NCBI GenBank assembly: GCA_021399405.1
Contig: JAAFKL010000138.1
Span: 1-8,578 of the forward strand
DNA from: Candidatus Heimdallarchaeota archaeon
Lineage (GTDB): Archaea > Asgardarchaeota > Heimdallarchaeia > Heimdallarchaeales > Kariarchaeaceae
Direction of reading: 5' to 3'
DNA: 8,578 nucleotides
A model generated the notes under the pieces. That model saw nothing but the letters and a program-made list of their open reading frames with translations, was not told the origin of the DNA and did no database searches. Both the position numbers and the translations under genes were made by a program. This document shows positions 1 through 6,790 of the stretch, in pieces (position 1 is the first letter of the stretch; every line of letters begins with the position of its first letter).

Positions 1-40
1 ATCTTAAACAATTTACTTACTAATTTTCTTTTTACAAAAC

Positions 41-48
41 TTTTATTA
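41..48 (+). promoter_or_regulatory. possible TATA box of the first gene
   Basis: The A/T-only octamer TTTTATTA lies about 35 bases before the ATG at 79. If it is a TATA box, transcription would start around 68-72 and leave a leader of only 7-11 bases. No Shine-Dalgarno sequence is visible before the ATG, which fits a very short leader. The flanks are also AT-rich, so this is a weak call. Confidence 0.3.
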
Positions 49-78
49 GAACGTAAACACTTTTTCATCAAGTAGCAT

Positions 79-621
79 ATGCACTCAAAACAAAACTACG
101 ACGAAAAACTCAATTTTAGTCGTAGAATTGTGATTACTCCATCCGGAGATTATGTCACCAAAAGGGAATACAGAAACAATGGTGGGATCATTTATGATCG
201 CAGAATCGTGATTAATCCATCAGGAGAATACGTTACTCAATATCAACCAATGAGAGTTGTACATAGTTCAAATTTTGAACTACCTATCCCTACCATCACT
301 AAGATGGAGTTAATGAAAGAATTACTTTATCCAGATAAGTTTGAATTGTTCCTCTTGTTTATCAGTTTTGTATTAAATGTAATTTTCACTGGTACTCTTA
401 CAGGTGTTTCACCTTTAAACCCTAATATGATTGTATTTTGGGGAATTATCAATTTTATTCTCACAACGACTCGTTGGGCATATTGGGGGCCAATTCATTT
501 TCAAGCAAAAATGAAATTACTCGATCAAGAACTTATGAAAGGTAATATAGTTGTAGATTTCAAATTATTCGGTATTCTTGCAAGTCTTCTTCTGATCATT
601 ATTGGGGTAACATTCGCATAA
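79..621 (+). CDS. small membrane protein with duplicated N-terminal motif and three predicted helices
   Basis: I do not recognise a family for this 180-residue protein. The N-terminal 85 residues are polar and contain two copies of one motif, RRIVITPSGDYVT at 15-27 and RRIVINPSGEYVT at 41-53, exactly 26 residues apart. The rest is membrane-like: hydrophobic segments at about 88-108, 117-136 and 161-179. A charged stretch at about 142-162 separates the last two, and the third helix ends the protein. No signal peptide or catalytic motif is visible. With an odd number of helices the two ends should lie on opposite sides of the membrane. The ATG at 79 is preceded by a stop in the same region and no Shine-Dalgarno sequence. 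The gene converges with the small gene at 637-993, leaving 15 bp between stop codons. The reading frame is well supported by the repeat, whose base changes are mostly synonymous; the function is unknown. Confidence 0.8.
   Translation: MHSKQNYDEKLNFSRRIVITPSGDYVTKREYRNNGGIIYDRRIVINPSGEYVTQYQPMRVVHSSNFELPIPTITKMELMKELLYPDKFELFLLFISFVLNVIFTGTLTGVSPLNPNMIVFWGIINFILTTTRWAYWGPIHFQAKMKLLDQELMKGNIVVDFKLFGILASLLLIIIGVTFA
121..237 (+). repeat. two in-frame copies of a 39-bp coding repeat (121-159 and 199-237)
   Basis: Two 13-codon units begin 78 bp apart and encode RRIVI(T/N)PSG(D/E)YVT. Eight codons differ between the copies. Six of these changes are silent (for example CGT/CGC, ATT/ATC, TCC/TCA) and two are conservative (Thr to Asn, Asp to Glu). 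The pattern indicates an old duplication kept at protein level rather than a recent slippage event. Confidence 0.85.
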
Positions 622-636
622 ATATTGTATTGATTT

Positions 637-993
637 TCAACCGGTTCTATAAGAAGATTCAAGCTCATCAATAATTCGTTTTTCACGAAGAATTAGGATA
701 TCATCAGTTAGATCTGAAGTAGAGCGATCATTAATGAATCCATAAATTTTCTTGGTCATAATTAAATGCATTACTGCTACTTGGATTAGATCATATGAAT
801 AATTAGTTCCTTCATGCAATACGGTATAGGGAATTCCATCTGGATACTTCTCACTCAAAGATGGTAGAGAATTTAGAATAGCCTCACTTGCAGAAAGGAT
901 CATTTCCTTGTTTTCCTTTGTCTGATCATCTGTGTTTTCATTTTTAATCGACTTGATGATTTCTTTTCCCAAGTTCTCATCCTTTTTTGCCAA
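637..993 (-). CDS. small protein with a winged-helix-like pattern
   Basis: This 118-residue soluble protein matches no family I can name. Residues 1-30 are highly charged and probably flexible. Residues about 31-103 read as helices followed by a hairpin. The stretch DLIQVAVMHLIMTKKIYGFI (68-87), ending in a short loop and ILIL (99-102), resembles the recognition helix and wing of PCI-type or other winged-helix domains. The start is taken as TTG at 991-993. The frame is open back to a TAA at 1066-1068 but offers no ATG, GTG or other TTG there, and the next internal Met (residue 31) would remove only the charged tail, so it remains an alternative. A strong TATA-like box lies at 1026-1037. It could bind DNA or mediate protein contacts; both are inferences from pattern only. 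Confidence 0.65.
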   Translation of the reverse strand: MAKKDENLGKEIIKSIKNENTDDQTKENKEMILSASEAILNSLPSLSEKYPDGIPYTVLHEGTNYSYDLIQVAVMHLIMTKKIYGFINDRSTSDLTDDILILREKRIIDELESSYRTG

Positions 994-1000
994 GTAATTA

Positions 1001-1037
1001 CCCGTATTTACTGAATATTCTCCAATTTTAAATATAA
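1001..1037 (-). promoter_or_regulatory. TATA box and short leader of the 118-residue gene
   Basis: On the minus strand the sequence TTATATTTAAAA (1026-1037) is the clearest TATA-like element in this gap. The expected start site about 26 bases downstream is near 1005, which would give a leader of about 12 bases. That leader holds GGG (1001-1003) seven bases before the TTG, at best a weak Shine-Dalgarno. The remainder of the gap, 1038-1202, shows only AT-rich sequence, with no hairpin or T-run that I would call a terminator for the transporter gene. Confidence 0.5.
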
Positions 1038-1202
1038 CCTCTATCCAAACAAGTTTTGGGAAATTTTAAAGTGAAACGCAAGAATTTTGAGTTCTTATCG
1101 ATTTATTTCTTTAGGCATTCGTTTAACTTTACATAATAGATGAATATTAAGATATTATAAAATTATAATTCGAATAGTTTGCGTCATTAACGTAATAATT
1201 AC

Positions 1203-2501
1203 TTAATTTGGATCATTCTGCATTTTTACCTTACTAATAAATCGATTGAGAAGTAATAAGCCCGCAAAGACCATAATGCTGCTAGCGAAAAAGGATATTC
1301 GATATGAACTGTCTAGACTATTTCCGAGATAGACTGATACATCAACTAATGGAGCAAAAAATATGGTTGCACCAAATCCCCACGATAAAAAGAATGTTGC
1401 GTTATAGTAGCCTAATAATCTCCCTTGATCTTTATGGGGTATAATTCGAGTAGCAATGGAGTAACTTGATGCTTGAATAATAATATTTGCAGACCCAATA
1501 ATAATCGCTGAAAATAGAAGTAAATTATATGATGGAGCTATACTCAACCAGAATAATGCAATAATTGTCATAATTGTACCAATTCTCAATATGATCGTAT
1601 CATTTGTTTTACCAAGTCTTGATCCAACAATAATCCCAGTAACTAGTGAAAAAATGCTACCTAAATTTCTGTATAATGCGATCTGACTATCTGTTGCATT
1701 GATAGTTTCGTCATTTGCAATAAATAGTGAAATGATAATTCCAACTCCGTTTTTTCCAAAATTTATGAAAGTGAGAGCGATTATAAATGGTATAAAACTA
1801 TATTTCATATCAAAATTCGATTGTTTGTTTTCAACCAATAGGGCCTCTGCATTATCATTAACACTATCCCGTTCATTATTTACATCTTTTATTGCAAAAT
1901 AAATAATGAAAGCTGAAATAAACATAAGTATAACAGCTATATAAAATAAAATACCCTCAGAAAATCCAATACCCCCCTTGTAAAATAATGAACCAGTAAA
2001 TGCACCTATAATTCCCCCTAATCCCCCTCCAACACTCAGTTGACCAATTAATCTTGTTCGTTCTTCATCATCTGTTCTTTCTGCTATTAATGTCATTAAT
2101 CCAATGTTGGATGCTGACCAGGGAAGTTCAATGATTACTAACATACCAATAATAGTATAACCTGCAAAACTAAGTGAATAGTTATCGAGTGAATAGATGT
2201 GTAGTTGAACCATTATAAGATGAAGAAATGCTGCGACAACTTCCCCAATAATAACGAATCTATGTGATTTATGGATTTTATCAATCAAAGGTCCCCACAG
2301 AAATGATTGAGCGCTTGCTGAAATTATCATTGGTAATGTTGCCATCAAGGTAATTTCAGTTGTAGATAATCCAATATTTTCTTTCAAGTAAATTGATAAA
2401 AAGGTATAAATCAATAATCGACGAAAGAAAACTAAGAAATGAAAACTTGATAATCCGAAAAATTCTCCCGATTTTAATCGACTATAGTTTGCAAATCCCA
2501 T
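1203..2501 (-). CDS. MFS transporter, 12 predicted helices, substrate unknown
   Basis: The 432-residue protein has the size and hydrophobicity of a major facilitator superfamily secondary transporter in the cytoplasmic membrane. Two blocks of six hydrophobic segments (about 20-205 and 234-422) are separated by a charged cytoplasmic loop at about 205-233. The loop between helices 2 and 3 carries the MFS motif A, GPLIDKIHKSHR at 70-81, with its Gly and Asp conserved. An equivalent half-site, GSRLGKTND (293-301), lies in the second half. A glycine-rich segment, GGGLGGIIG (158-166), sits in helix 5, where motif C is often found. Nothing visible identifies the substrate, and the neighbours do not settle it. 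The start is ATG 2499-2501, with a TATA-like element 28 bases upstream and no Shine-Dalgarno, so the mRNA is probably leaderless. Family assignment is strong; substrate is unknown. Confidence 0.88.
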   Translation of the reverse strand: MGFANYSRLKSGEFFGLSSFHFLVFFRRLLIYTFLSIYLKENIGLSTTEITLMATLPMIISASAQSFLWGPLIDKIHKSHRFVIIGEVVAAFLHLIMVQLHIYSLDNYSLSFAGYTIIGMLVIIELPWSASNIGLMTLIAERTDDEERTRLIGQLSVGGGLGGIIGAFTGSLFYKGGIGFSEGILFYIAVILMFISAFIIYFAIKDVNNERDSVNDNAEALLVENKQSNFDMKYSFIPFIIALTFINFGKNGVGIIISLFIANDETINATDSQIALYRNLGSIFSLVTGIIVGSRLGKTNDTIILRIGTIMTIIALFWLSIAPSYNLLLFSAIIIGSANIIIQASSYSIATRIIPHKDQGRLLGYYNATFFLSWGFGATIFFAPLVDVSVYLGNSLDSSYRISFFASSIMVFAGLLLLNRFISKVKMQNDPN

Positions 2502-2524
2502 AAGTTCAGTGAAAGTTAAATCAA

Positions 2525-2534
2525 TTAAATATTA
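2525..2534 (-). promoter_or_regulatory. TATA box of a probably leaderless MFS gene
   Basis: The minus-strand sequence TAATATTTAA is centred about 28 bases before the A of the ATG at 2501. Archaeal transcription starts about 25-27 bases from the TATA centre, so the message would begin at or next to the ATG. No Shine-Dalgarno-like sequence occurs between the box and the start codon, consistent with leaderless translation. Confidence 0.45.
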
Positions 2535-2593
2535 GGAATCAGTGCAAAATTTTTTTCTTTATCACGATTTATATGACTCTAAATAACATTCTT

Positions 2594-4714
2594 CTATTTT
2601 TTAATCCGAATTCTTGCATCAAGAACGACAGGAGTATCTCCTATTTCAAGAGCCAATAGTGGATTGATATCCAACTCGATAATGTCTCGATGATCTGAAG
2701 CAAGTTCAGAAAGCTGAATAACTGCACGTTCTAACTTTTTAAGATCTACTGGATTGTCTCCCCTATAACCTAATAAAAGCGGATAGCCTTTGAGCTTACG
2801 TATCATTGTTCTAGCACGAACTTGTGAAATTGGAACCCTGCCAAAGCTAACATCGTCCAAAACTTCGATTAAAATTCCTCCAGATCCAATCATTATTAAT
2901 GGACCAAATTGAGCGTCTACAATAACACCCAATGCCATTTCGACACCTCCAGCATAATATTTCTGAATTAATACGTCTCGATCATCATCTGGAACGTTTT
3001 CCATATCATAAATTTTGTAAATCTTATCATACGCTTTCAATAATTCTTCTTCAGTGCGAATATCAATTATTACTCCACCCTTGTCAGTTTTGTGAGTAAT
3101 TGATTTCGTTGCCATTTTTAGTACTACAGATGAATTGATTTTAGCAAATACTTGAACTAATTTAATCCCATCTGATACAATTTGGGATTCTGGAAATTTA
3201 AATCCATATTCTGTGAGTATCGTTTCTACATCTTCCTGTGGTAAATAAGATACAATTTCATCTGATTGTTTTGCTCTCTCAATTATTTTGTCTGTAAGAA
3301 CCGATGGAGGAATAATATCTTCAACTTCTTCAATTGGACTTTGTCTCCAATTGGCGTAAACAGTCATTGCTCTTAACGCAAGAACTGCAGATTCTGGGAA
3401 GGAATACATAGGAAAATGATAAGGGCGACCTCGACTTTCTATTAATTCGCTCCGCCCCATAATAACAGCCAATACGGGTTTATTATGTTTAATAACACAT
3501 TCTTCAATTACATTAGCTACCTCAAGTGTGTTTACAATCAATGGAGGGACAAATATTATGATAACTGAATCAACATTATCATCATCTAAAACTCCGTTTA
3601 ACGCTGCACGAAATTGATTTGGTCCACCTGAAGCGATTAAATCGATTGGATTACTTAGACTTGCTTCTGCAGCGACATGTGGTTTAATTTTTTGAATTGT
3701 TTCTTCAGAAAATTTGGCTAATAGTAACCCTTGTGCAATTAACGCATCAACAGCTAATGTACTTGGTCCACCTGCATTAGTTACAACTGCAACATTGGGA
3801 CCATTTGGAAGAGGTAATTTTGAAAAAGCAGCAGCGCATGAGAATAAGTCTTCAACACTAGATACTCTAATAACCCCTGAAGTATTAAGAGTTGCTTCAA
3901 GAGCAGTTTCTACGCTAGCTAAAGCACCAGTGTGAGATGAAGCCGCTCTAGCACCAGCTGCGGTACGACCACTTTTGACCAAAATGATTGGTTTCTTTCT
4001 TGATGTTGCCTGAGCGACTTCTGAAAAATGCCATGGATCGCTGAATGACTCCAAATATGCCAGAATTACATCGGTATTTGGATCATCACCCAAATTCCTT
4101 ATCATGTCAGTTCCATTCACATCTGCCTTATTACCCAAGGATACAAACTTTGAAAAGCCAAGTCCCAATTCAGTCGCATAATCGATAACTATCACACCCA
4201 ATGCTCCGGATTGTGATATGAATCCAATTTTTCCTTTAATTGGGGTCCGTGGCGAGAATGTCGCATTTAGATATGGAGCGTGACCTTGTAGAATTCCCAT
4301 ACAATTTGGTCCGATTAACCTCATTTCAGCAGTATTTGCAATCTCGACAAATTTAGCCTCCAAATCAGCACCTTCCTCATTAACCTCTTTGAATCCAGCT
4401 GTTATGATTACTGCACCTTTTACTTTCAATTTTGCAGCTTCTTCTATAATGTTGAGGACATATTTTGAGGGTACCACAATAATTGCTAGGTCAATAGTAT
4501 CTGGGATATCACTTAGACTTGGATAAGCACGTATTCCCATTACAGATTTAGTGTTTGGATTTACAGGGTAAATTGTACCTTCGTATCCATATTCAAGTAA
4601 ATTTTTTAGAATGGCTTTTCCGATCGATCCGTCTCGTCGACTTGCACCAACAACAGCCACAGTATCGGGTGAAAACATCAATTCAAGATGTTCCAACTGT
4701 GCTTTACTATCCAT
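2594..4714 (-). CDS. acd: ADP-forming acetate/acyl-CoA ligase, fused alpha-beta
   Basis: This 706-residue enzyme should catalyse acyl-CoA + ADP + Pi = acid + ATP + CoA in the cytoplasm, typically yielding acetate and ATP. The domains follow the fused alpha-beta order. An N-terminal CoA-binding Rossmann domain (about 12-108, with VVGASRRDGSIG at 21-32) is followed by succinyl-CoA-synthetase-like domains (about 130-460, with IGPNCMG at 134-140, SQSGALG at 167-173 and SSHTGALA at 259-266). An ATP-grasp domain fills about 485-706. His261 matches the phosphorylated alpha-subunit histidine of the family. His541 in THKTDKGGV matches the beta-subunit histidine (His71 in the separate Pyrococcus beta chain) that relays phosphate to ADP. 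Both catalytic histidines are present and the length is normal, so the gene looks functional. The exact acyl substrate cannot be read from sequence. The start is ATG 4712-4714, with a TATA-like box about 30 bases upstream and no Shine-Dalgarno. It lies 132 bp after nadE and 92 bp before the MFS gene. Confidence 0.94.
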   Translation of the reverse strand: MDSKAQLEHLELMFSPDTVAVVGASRRDGSIGKAILKNLLEYGYEGTIYPVNPNTKSVMGIRAYPSLSDIPDTIDLAIIVVPSKYVLNIIEEAAKLKVKGAVIITAGFKEVNEEGADLEAKFVEIANTAEMRLIGPNCMGILQGHAPYLNATFSPRTPIKGKIGFISQSGALGVIVIDYATELGLGFSKFVSLGNKADVNGTDMIRNLGDDPNTDVILAYLESFSDPWHFSEVAQATSRKKPIILVKSGRTAAGARAASSHTGALASVETALEATLNTSGVIRVSSVEDLFSCAAAFSKLPLPNGPNVAVVTNAGGPSTLAVDALIAQGLLLAKFSEETIQKIKPHVAAEASLSNPIDLIASGGPNQFRAALNGVLDDDNVDSVIIIFVPPLIVNTLEVANVIEECVIKHNKPVLAVIMGRSELIESRGRPYHFPMYSFPESAVLALRAMTVYANWRQSPIEEVEDIIPPSVLTDKIIERAKQSDEIVSYLPQEDVETILTEYGFKFPESQIVSDGIKLVQVFAKINSSVVLKMATKSITHKTDKGGVIIDIRTEEELLKAYDKIYKIYDMENVPDDDRDVLIQKYYAGGVEMALGVIVDAQFGPLIMIGSGGILIEVLDDVSFGRVPISQVRARTMIRKLKGYPLLLGYRGDNPVDLKKLERAVIQLSELASDHRDIIELDINPLLALEIGDTPVVLDARIRIKK

Positions 4715-4739
4715 GATGATTTAATGATATTTCTTTGTC

Positions 4740-4749
4740 ATTAAAATTA
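4740..4749 (-). promoter_or_regulatory. TATA box of a probably leaderless acd gene
   Basis: On the minus strand TAATTTTAAT is centred about 30 bases before the ATG at 4714, placing the expected transcription start within a few bases of the start codon. No Shine-Dalgarno-like sequence is present. A run of ten A (minus strand, 4780-4789) lies about 30 bases further upstream and could help bend or open the promoter region; that last point is speculation. Confidence 0.4.
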
Positions 4750-4804
4750 GTGTTCAATCATATTAAATGGTTATATTCGTTTTTTTTTTAACGCATTTTA
4801 ATAG

Positions 4805-4810
4805 AAAAAA
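4805..4810 (-). terminator. possible T-run terminator of nadE
   Basis: Six T in a row on the minus strand begin 37 bases after the nadE stop codon. Archaeal RNA polymerase can terminate at T-runs without a hairpin, and no hairpin is seen here. The run is short and the area is AT-rich, so the call is tentative. Confidence 0.3.
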
Positions 4811-4846
4811 GTTCAAATCAGAAAGTGAAATGATATTTTGTAAAAT

Positions 4847-6517
4847 TTAAGGGATGAACCCAGATGTTACCGGGTACAATCTTCCAATACCGAATGTTCG
4901 CTTTTTGAGTTTAACAGTTTGGCATATCTGTGACCGCTTAAATTCACTACGTCTAACCAGTTTTAAAATATTTAAGACGATTTCATCTTCAAAACCATTT
5001 GCAATTATTTCCTTGATTGTTAGTTCCTCTTCAATTATTAATTCTAGTACAGCATCAAGTACATCATATTCTGGAAGCGAATCACTGTCTTTTTGATTTG
5101 GTCTTAGTTCTGCAGTTGGGGGTCTAGTTATTGTCGCTCTGGGTATAATTTCCTTGTCCTTATTGAAATATTCTGACAATTTGTAAACTTCATTTTTGTA
5201 AAGATCACCAATCAAATTTTTCCCACCAACAGAATCTCCATAAATTGTGGTGTAACCACACGCGATTTCTGATTTGTTTCCGGTGGATATTACCATTGCA
5301 TCAAATTTGTTACTGAGATACATTAGAATCGTACTTCTAATTCTTGGCTGAATATTCTCATCCGCTAATGAGAATTCGGTATTTACATCAACGTTTGATT
5401 GAATAGTTTCAACCATCAAAGAATGTATTTTGTTAATTGGAATTTCCAATAGCTCGATGCCTAAATTTGCCGAGAGTATTTGTGCTGATTCTCTTGATTC
5501 ATTTGCAGAGAACTTGGTTGGTAGATAAACGGCCCTTACATTTTCTTTACCGAGTATTTTAGTCGCTAGAACTGTTGTCAATGCAGAATCAATCCCTCCA
5601 CTCAATGCAATTAACACACTTTTATTTAGGTTATTTTTTTCCAAATAATCAAGTAAATTAATTTTGATAGCTTCAAACATTTCATCCTCCCATTTTTTAA
5701 CATAATCAGCTGATAATGTTGGATTAGAGATTATTTGCTTCATTTTCCTATCATATTCAAATTCTAAGAAATCCTCTTTATACGGTTCAAGGAAACACAT
5801 CAAATCCCCTTTATTATTTACCAAAAAACTTCTTCCATCAAACACTATTTCATCTTGAGAACCTACTAGATTGACATAGGCAAAAATTATGTTTTCTTCC
5901 GCACAATTGATGTGATTTTGAACCACCGCTAATCGATCTTCAGGTTTATCCCAATGATATGGGGAAGCACTTATGTTAATGATAATTTCTGCACCTTGAT
6001 TGACCTGATATTCTGTCACTCTTATCTTGTGCTCAGGCCTATCATCCCACATATCCTCACATATTTGCAAGCCGATTTTAACATCTCCAATAGTTATCAC
6101 TTTTAGGCCTGTAGATGGGAGAAAATACCTTTTTTCATGAAATACATCATAATTAGGCAGTAAAGTCTTATCAATAATATGTAGAATCTTTCCATCAGCA
6201 ATTACATAAGCTGAATTATATAACAATATTTTATTTTTTGCAATAAGTCTACGGGGTGCACCAAGAATTACAATATCAGAATTAGTATTGGATTTGATTT
6301 CTTCAATTGCCATTTCGATTTGAGTATGGAAATCATTATAATTTAACTGATCTAGTGGAATATAGCCTGATAGAGATAGTTCAGGAAATACAAGAATTGA
6401 TATTATTCCATCCCTTGCTTTAGTCTTTATTATCTCAATTATCTTGTTTTTATTGTAACTAATATCCCCAACACGAGAATTGATTTGACATAAAACAAAT
6501 TGTATGTTACTGCTCAA
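4847..6517 (-). CDS. nadE: glutamine-dependent NAD+ synthetase
   Basis: The 556-residue cytoplasmic enzyme performs the last step of NAD+ synthesis, amidating deamido-NAD+ with ATP and ammonia released from glutamine. Residues about 4-260 form a nitrilase-type glutaminase domain whose Glu46 (FPELSLSGY), Lys117 (DKTLLPNYD) and Cys153 (ICEDMWDD) make a complete catalytic triad. Residues about 275-556 form the synthetase domain, with the ATP-pyrophosphatase loop SGGIDSA (306-312). Family motifs STGNKSE (411-417), GYTTIYGDSVGG (421-432) and RPPTAELRPNQKDSDSLP (465-482) follow. Length matches two-domain enzymes of bacteria; many archaea have only the ammonia-dependent half. The start is TTG 6515-6517. 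The frame is open upstream for 16 codons without any other start codon, and the next Met, residue 69, would destroy the glutaminase domain. It is transcribed divergently from the receiver gene. Confidence 0.95.
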   Translation of the reverse strand: MSSNIQFVLCQINSRVGDISYNKNKIIEIIKTKARDGIISILVFPELSLSGYIPLDQLNYNDFHTQIEMAIEEIKSNTNSDIVILGAPRRLIAKNKILLYNSAYVIADGKILHIIDKTLLPNYDVFHEKRYFLPSTGLKVITIGDVKIGLQICEDMWDDRPEHKIRVTEYQVNQGAEIIINISASPYHWDKPEDRLAVVQNHINCAEENIIFAYVNLVGSQDEIVFDGRSFLVNNKGDLMCFLEPYKEDFLEFEYDRKMKQIISNPTLSADYVKKWEDEMFEAIKINLLDYLEKNNLNKSVLIALSGGIDSALTTVLATKILGKENVRAVYLPTKFSANESRESAQILSANLGIELLEIPINKIHSLMVETIQSNVDVNTEFSLADENIQPRIRSTILMYLSNKFDAMVISTGNKSEIACGYTTIYGDSVGGKNLIGDLYKNEVYKLSEYFNKDKEIIPRATITRPPTAELRPNQKDSDSLPEYDVLDAVLELIIEEELTIKEIIANGFEDEIVLNILKLVRRSEFKRSQICQTVKLKKRTFGIGRLYPVTSGFIP

Positions 6518-6529
6518 ATTAGGTAAACT

Positions 6530-6572
6530 ATCCTTTAAACAAGTGTGGAAATATTTTGCTATATTTTTATTA
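6530..6572 (-). promoter_or_regulatory. TATA box and Shine-Dalgarno-like site of nadE
   Basis: On the minus strand TAATAAAAATAT (6561-6572) is a TATA-like element predicting a start near 6540 and a leader of about 22 bases. Within that leader AAAGGAT (6530-6536) could pair weakly with the 16S rRNA 3' end, 12 bases before the TTG start. The spacing is long, so the ribosome site is uncertain. Confidence 0.4.
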
Positions 6573-6652
6573 TGCTCTTATCCTCATTAATTTTTCTTTT
6601 CCTAATAAATTTATCTTCCATAAATACATTTGACCTCAATAATGAAAAAAGA

Positions 6653-6742
6653 AGATATATATCTAAAAATTAATTTAAGTAATGGGAATTGGTAGACTGA
6701 TTAATCGGTTTCAAAAGGGTGTAATTCATAGCTCATAATTAC
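6653..6742 (+). promoter_or_regulatory. divergent intergenic region with a palindromic TATA-like site and two dyads
   Basis: The 273-bp gap 6518-6790 separates divergent nadE and the receiver gene. Three symmetric elements lie in its right half. AGATATATATCT (6653-6664) is a perfect 12-bp palindrome that could serve as a TATA box. ACTGATTAATCGGT (6696-6709) is a palindrome with one mismatched position per arm. GTAATT and AATTAC (6721-6726 and 6737-6742) are perfect arms around ten bases. A second possible TATA box, TTATTAATA (6743-6751), would start transcription near 6773, right at the Shine-Dalgarno. Which box is used, and whether the dyads bind a regulator, cannot be decided here. Confidence 0.35.
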
Positions 6743-6773
6743 TTATTAATATTACAGTTATTAGCAGTTTTAC

Positions 6774-6780
6774 AGGGGGT
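6774..6780 (+). promoter_or_regulatory. ribosome binding site that fixes the TTG start at 6791
   Basis: AGGGGGT pairs with the anti-Shine-Dalgarno CCUCC if one G-U wobble is allowed. It ends 10 bases before TTG 6791. A TAA at 6788-6790 sits directly in front of that TTG in the same frame, so the gene cannot start further upstream. The nearby ATG at 6801 is out of frame. Confidence 0.6.
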
Positions 6781-6790
6781 AGCTAGATAA

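Noticed and set aside
186..199. Perfect inverted repeat GATCAT-TT-ATGATC between the two coding repeats
   Set aside because: Six-base arms inside a coding region are easily explained by chance and codon content.
1699..1902. Open frame on the plus strand opposite the MFS gene
   Set aside because: It lies wholly inside a well-supported transporter gene on the other strand and its translation has no recognisable features.
3714..3935. Open frame on the plus strand inside acd
   Set aside because: It is antisense to the conserved SSHTGALA and following region of the ligase, whose coding is certain.
4780..4789. Ten consecutive T on the plus strand, terminator-like
   Set aside because: Both neighbouring genes are transcribed from the minus strand, where the run reads as A, so it cannot be a T-run terminator for them.
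4854..5096. Open frame on the plus strand over the 3' end of nadE
   Set aside because: It is antisense to conserved synthetase motifs; the low-complexity Ser/Ile composition is typical of a shadow frame.
6642..6695. A 17-codon ORF (ATG 6642, stop TAG) in the divergent gap
   Set aside because: It is too short to support, has no ribosome site, and overlaps the possible promoter.
6690..6742. Stretch with a GGTTTCAAA motif recalling a tRNA T-arm
   Set aside because: No acceptor stem, anticodon arm or CCA-side pairing could be assembled around it.
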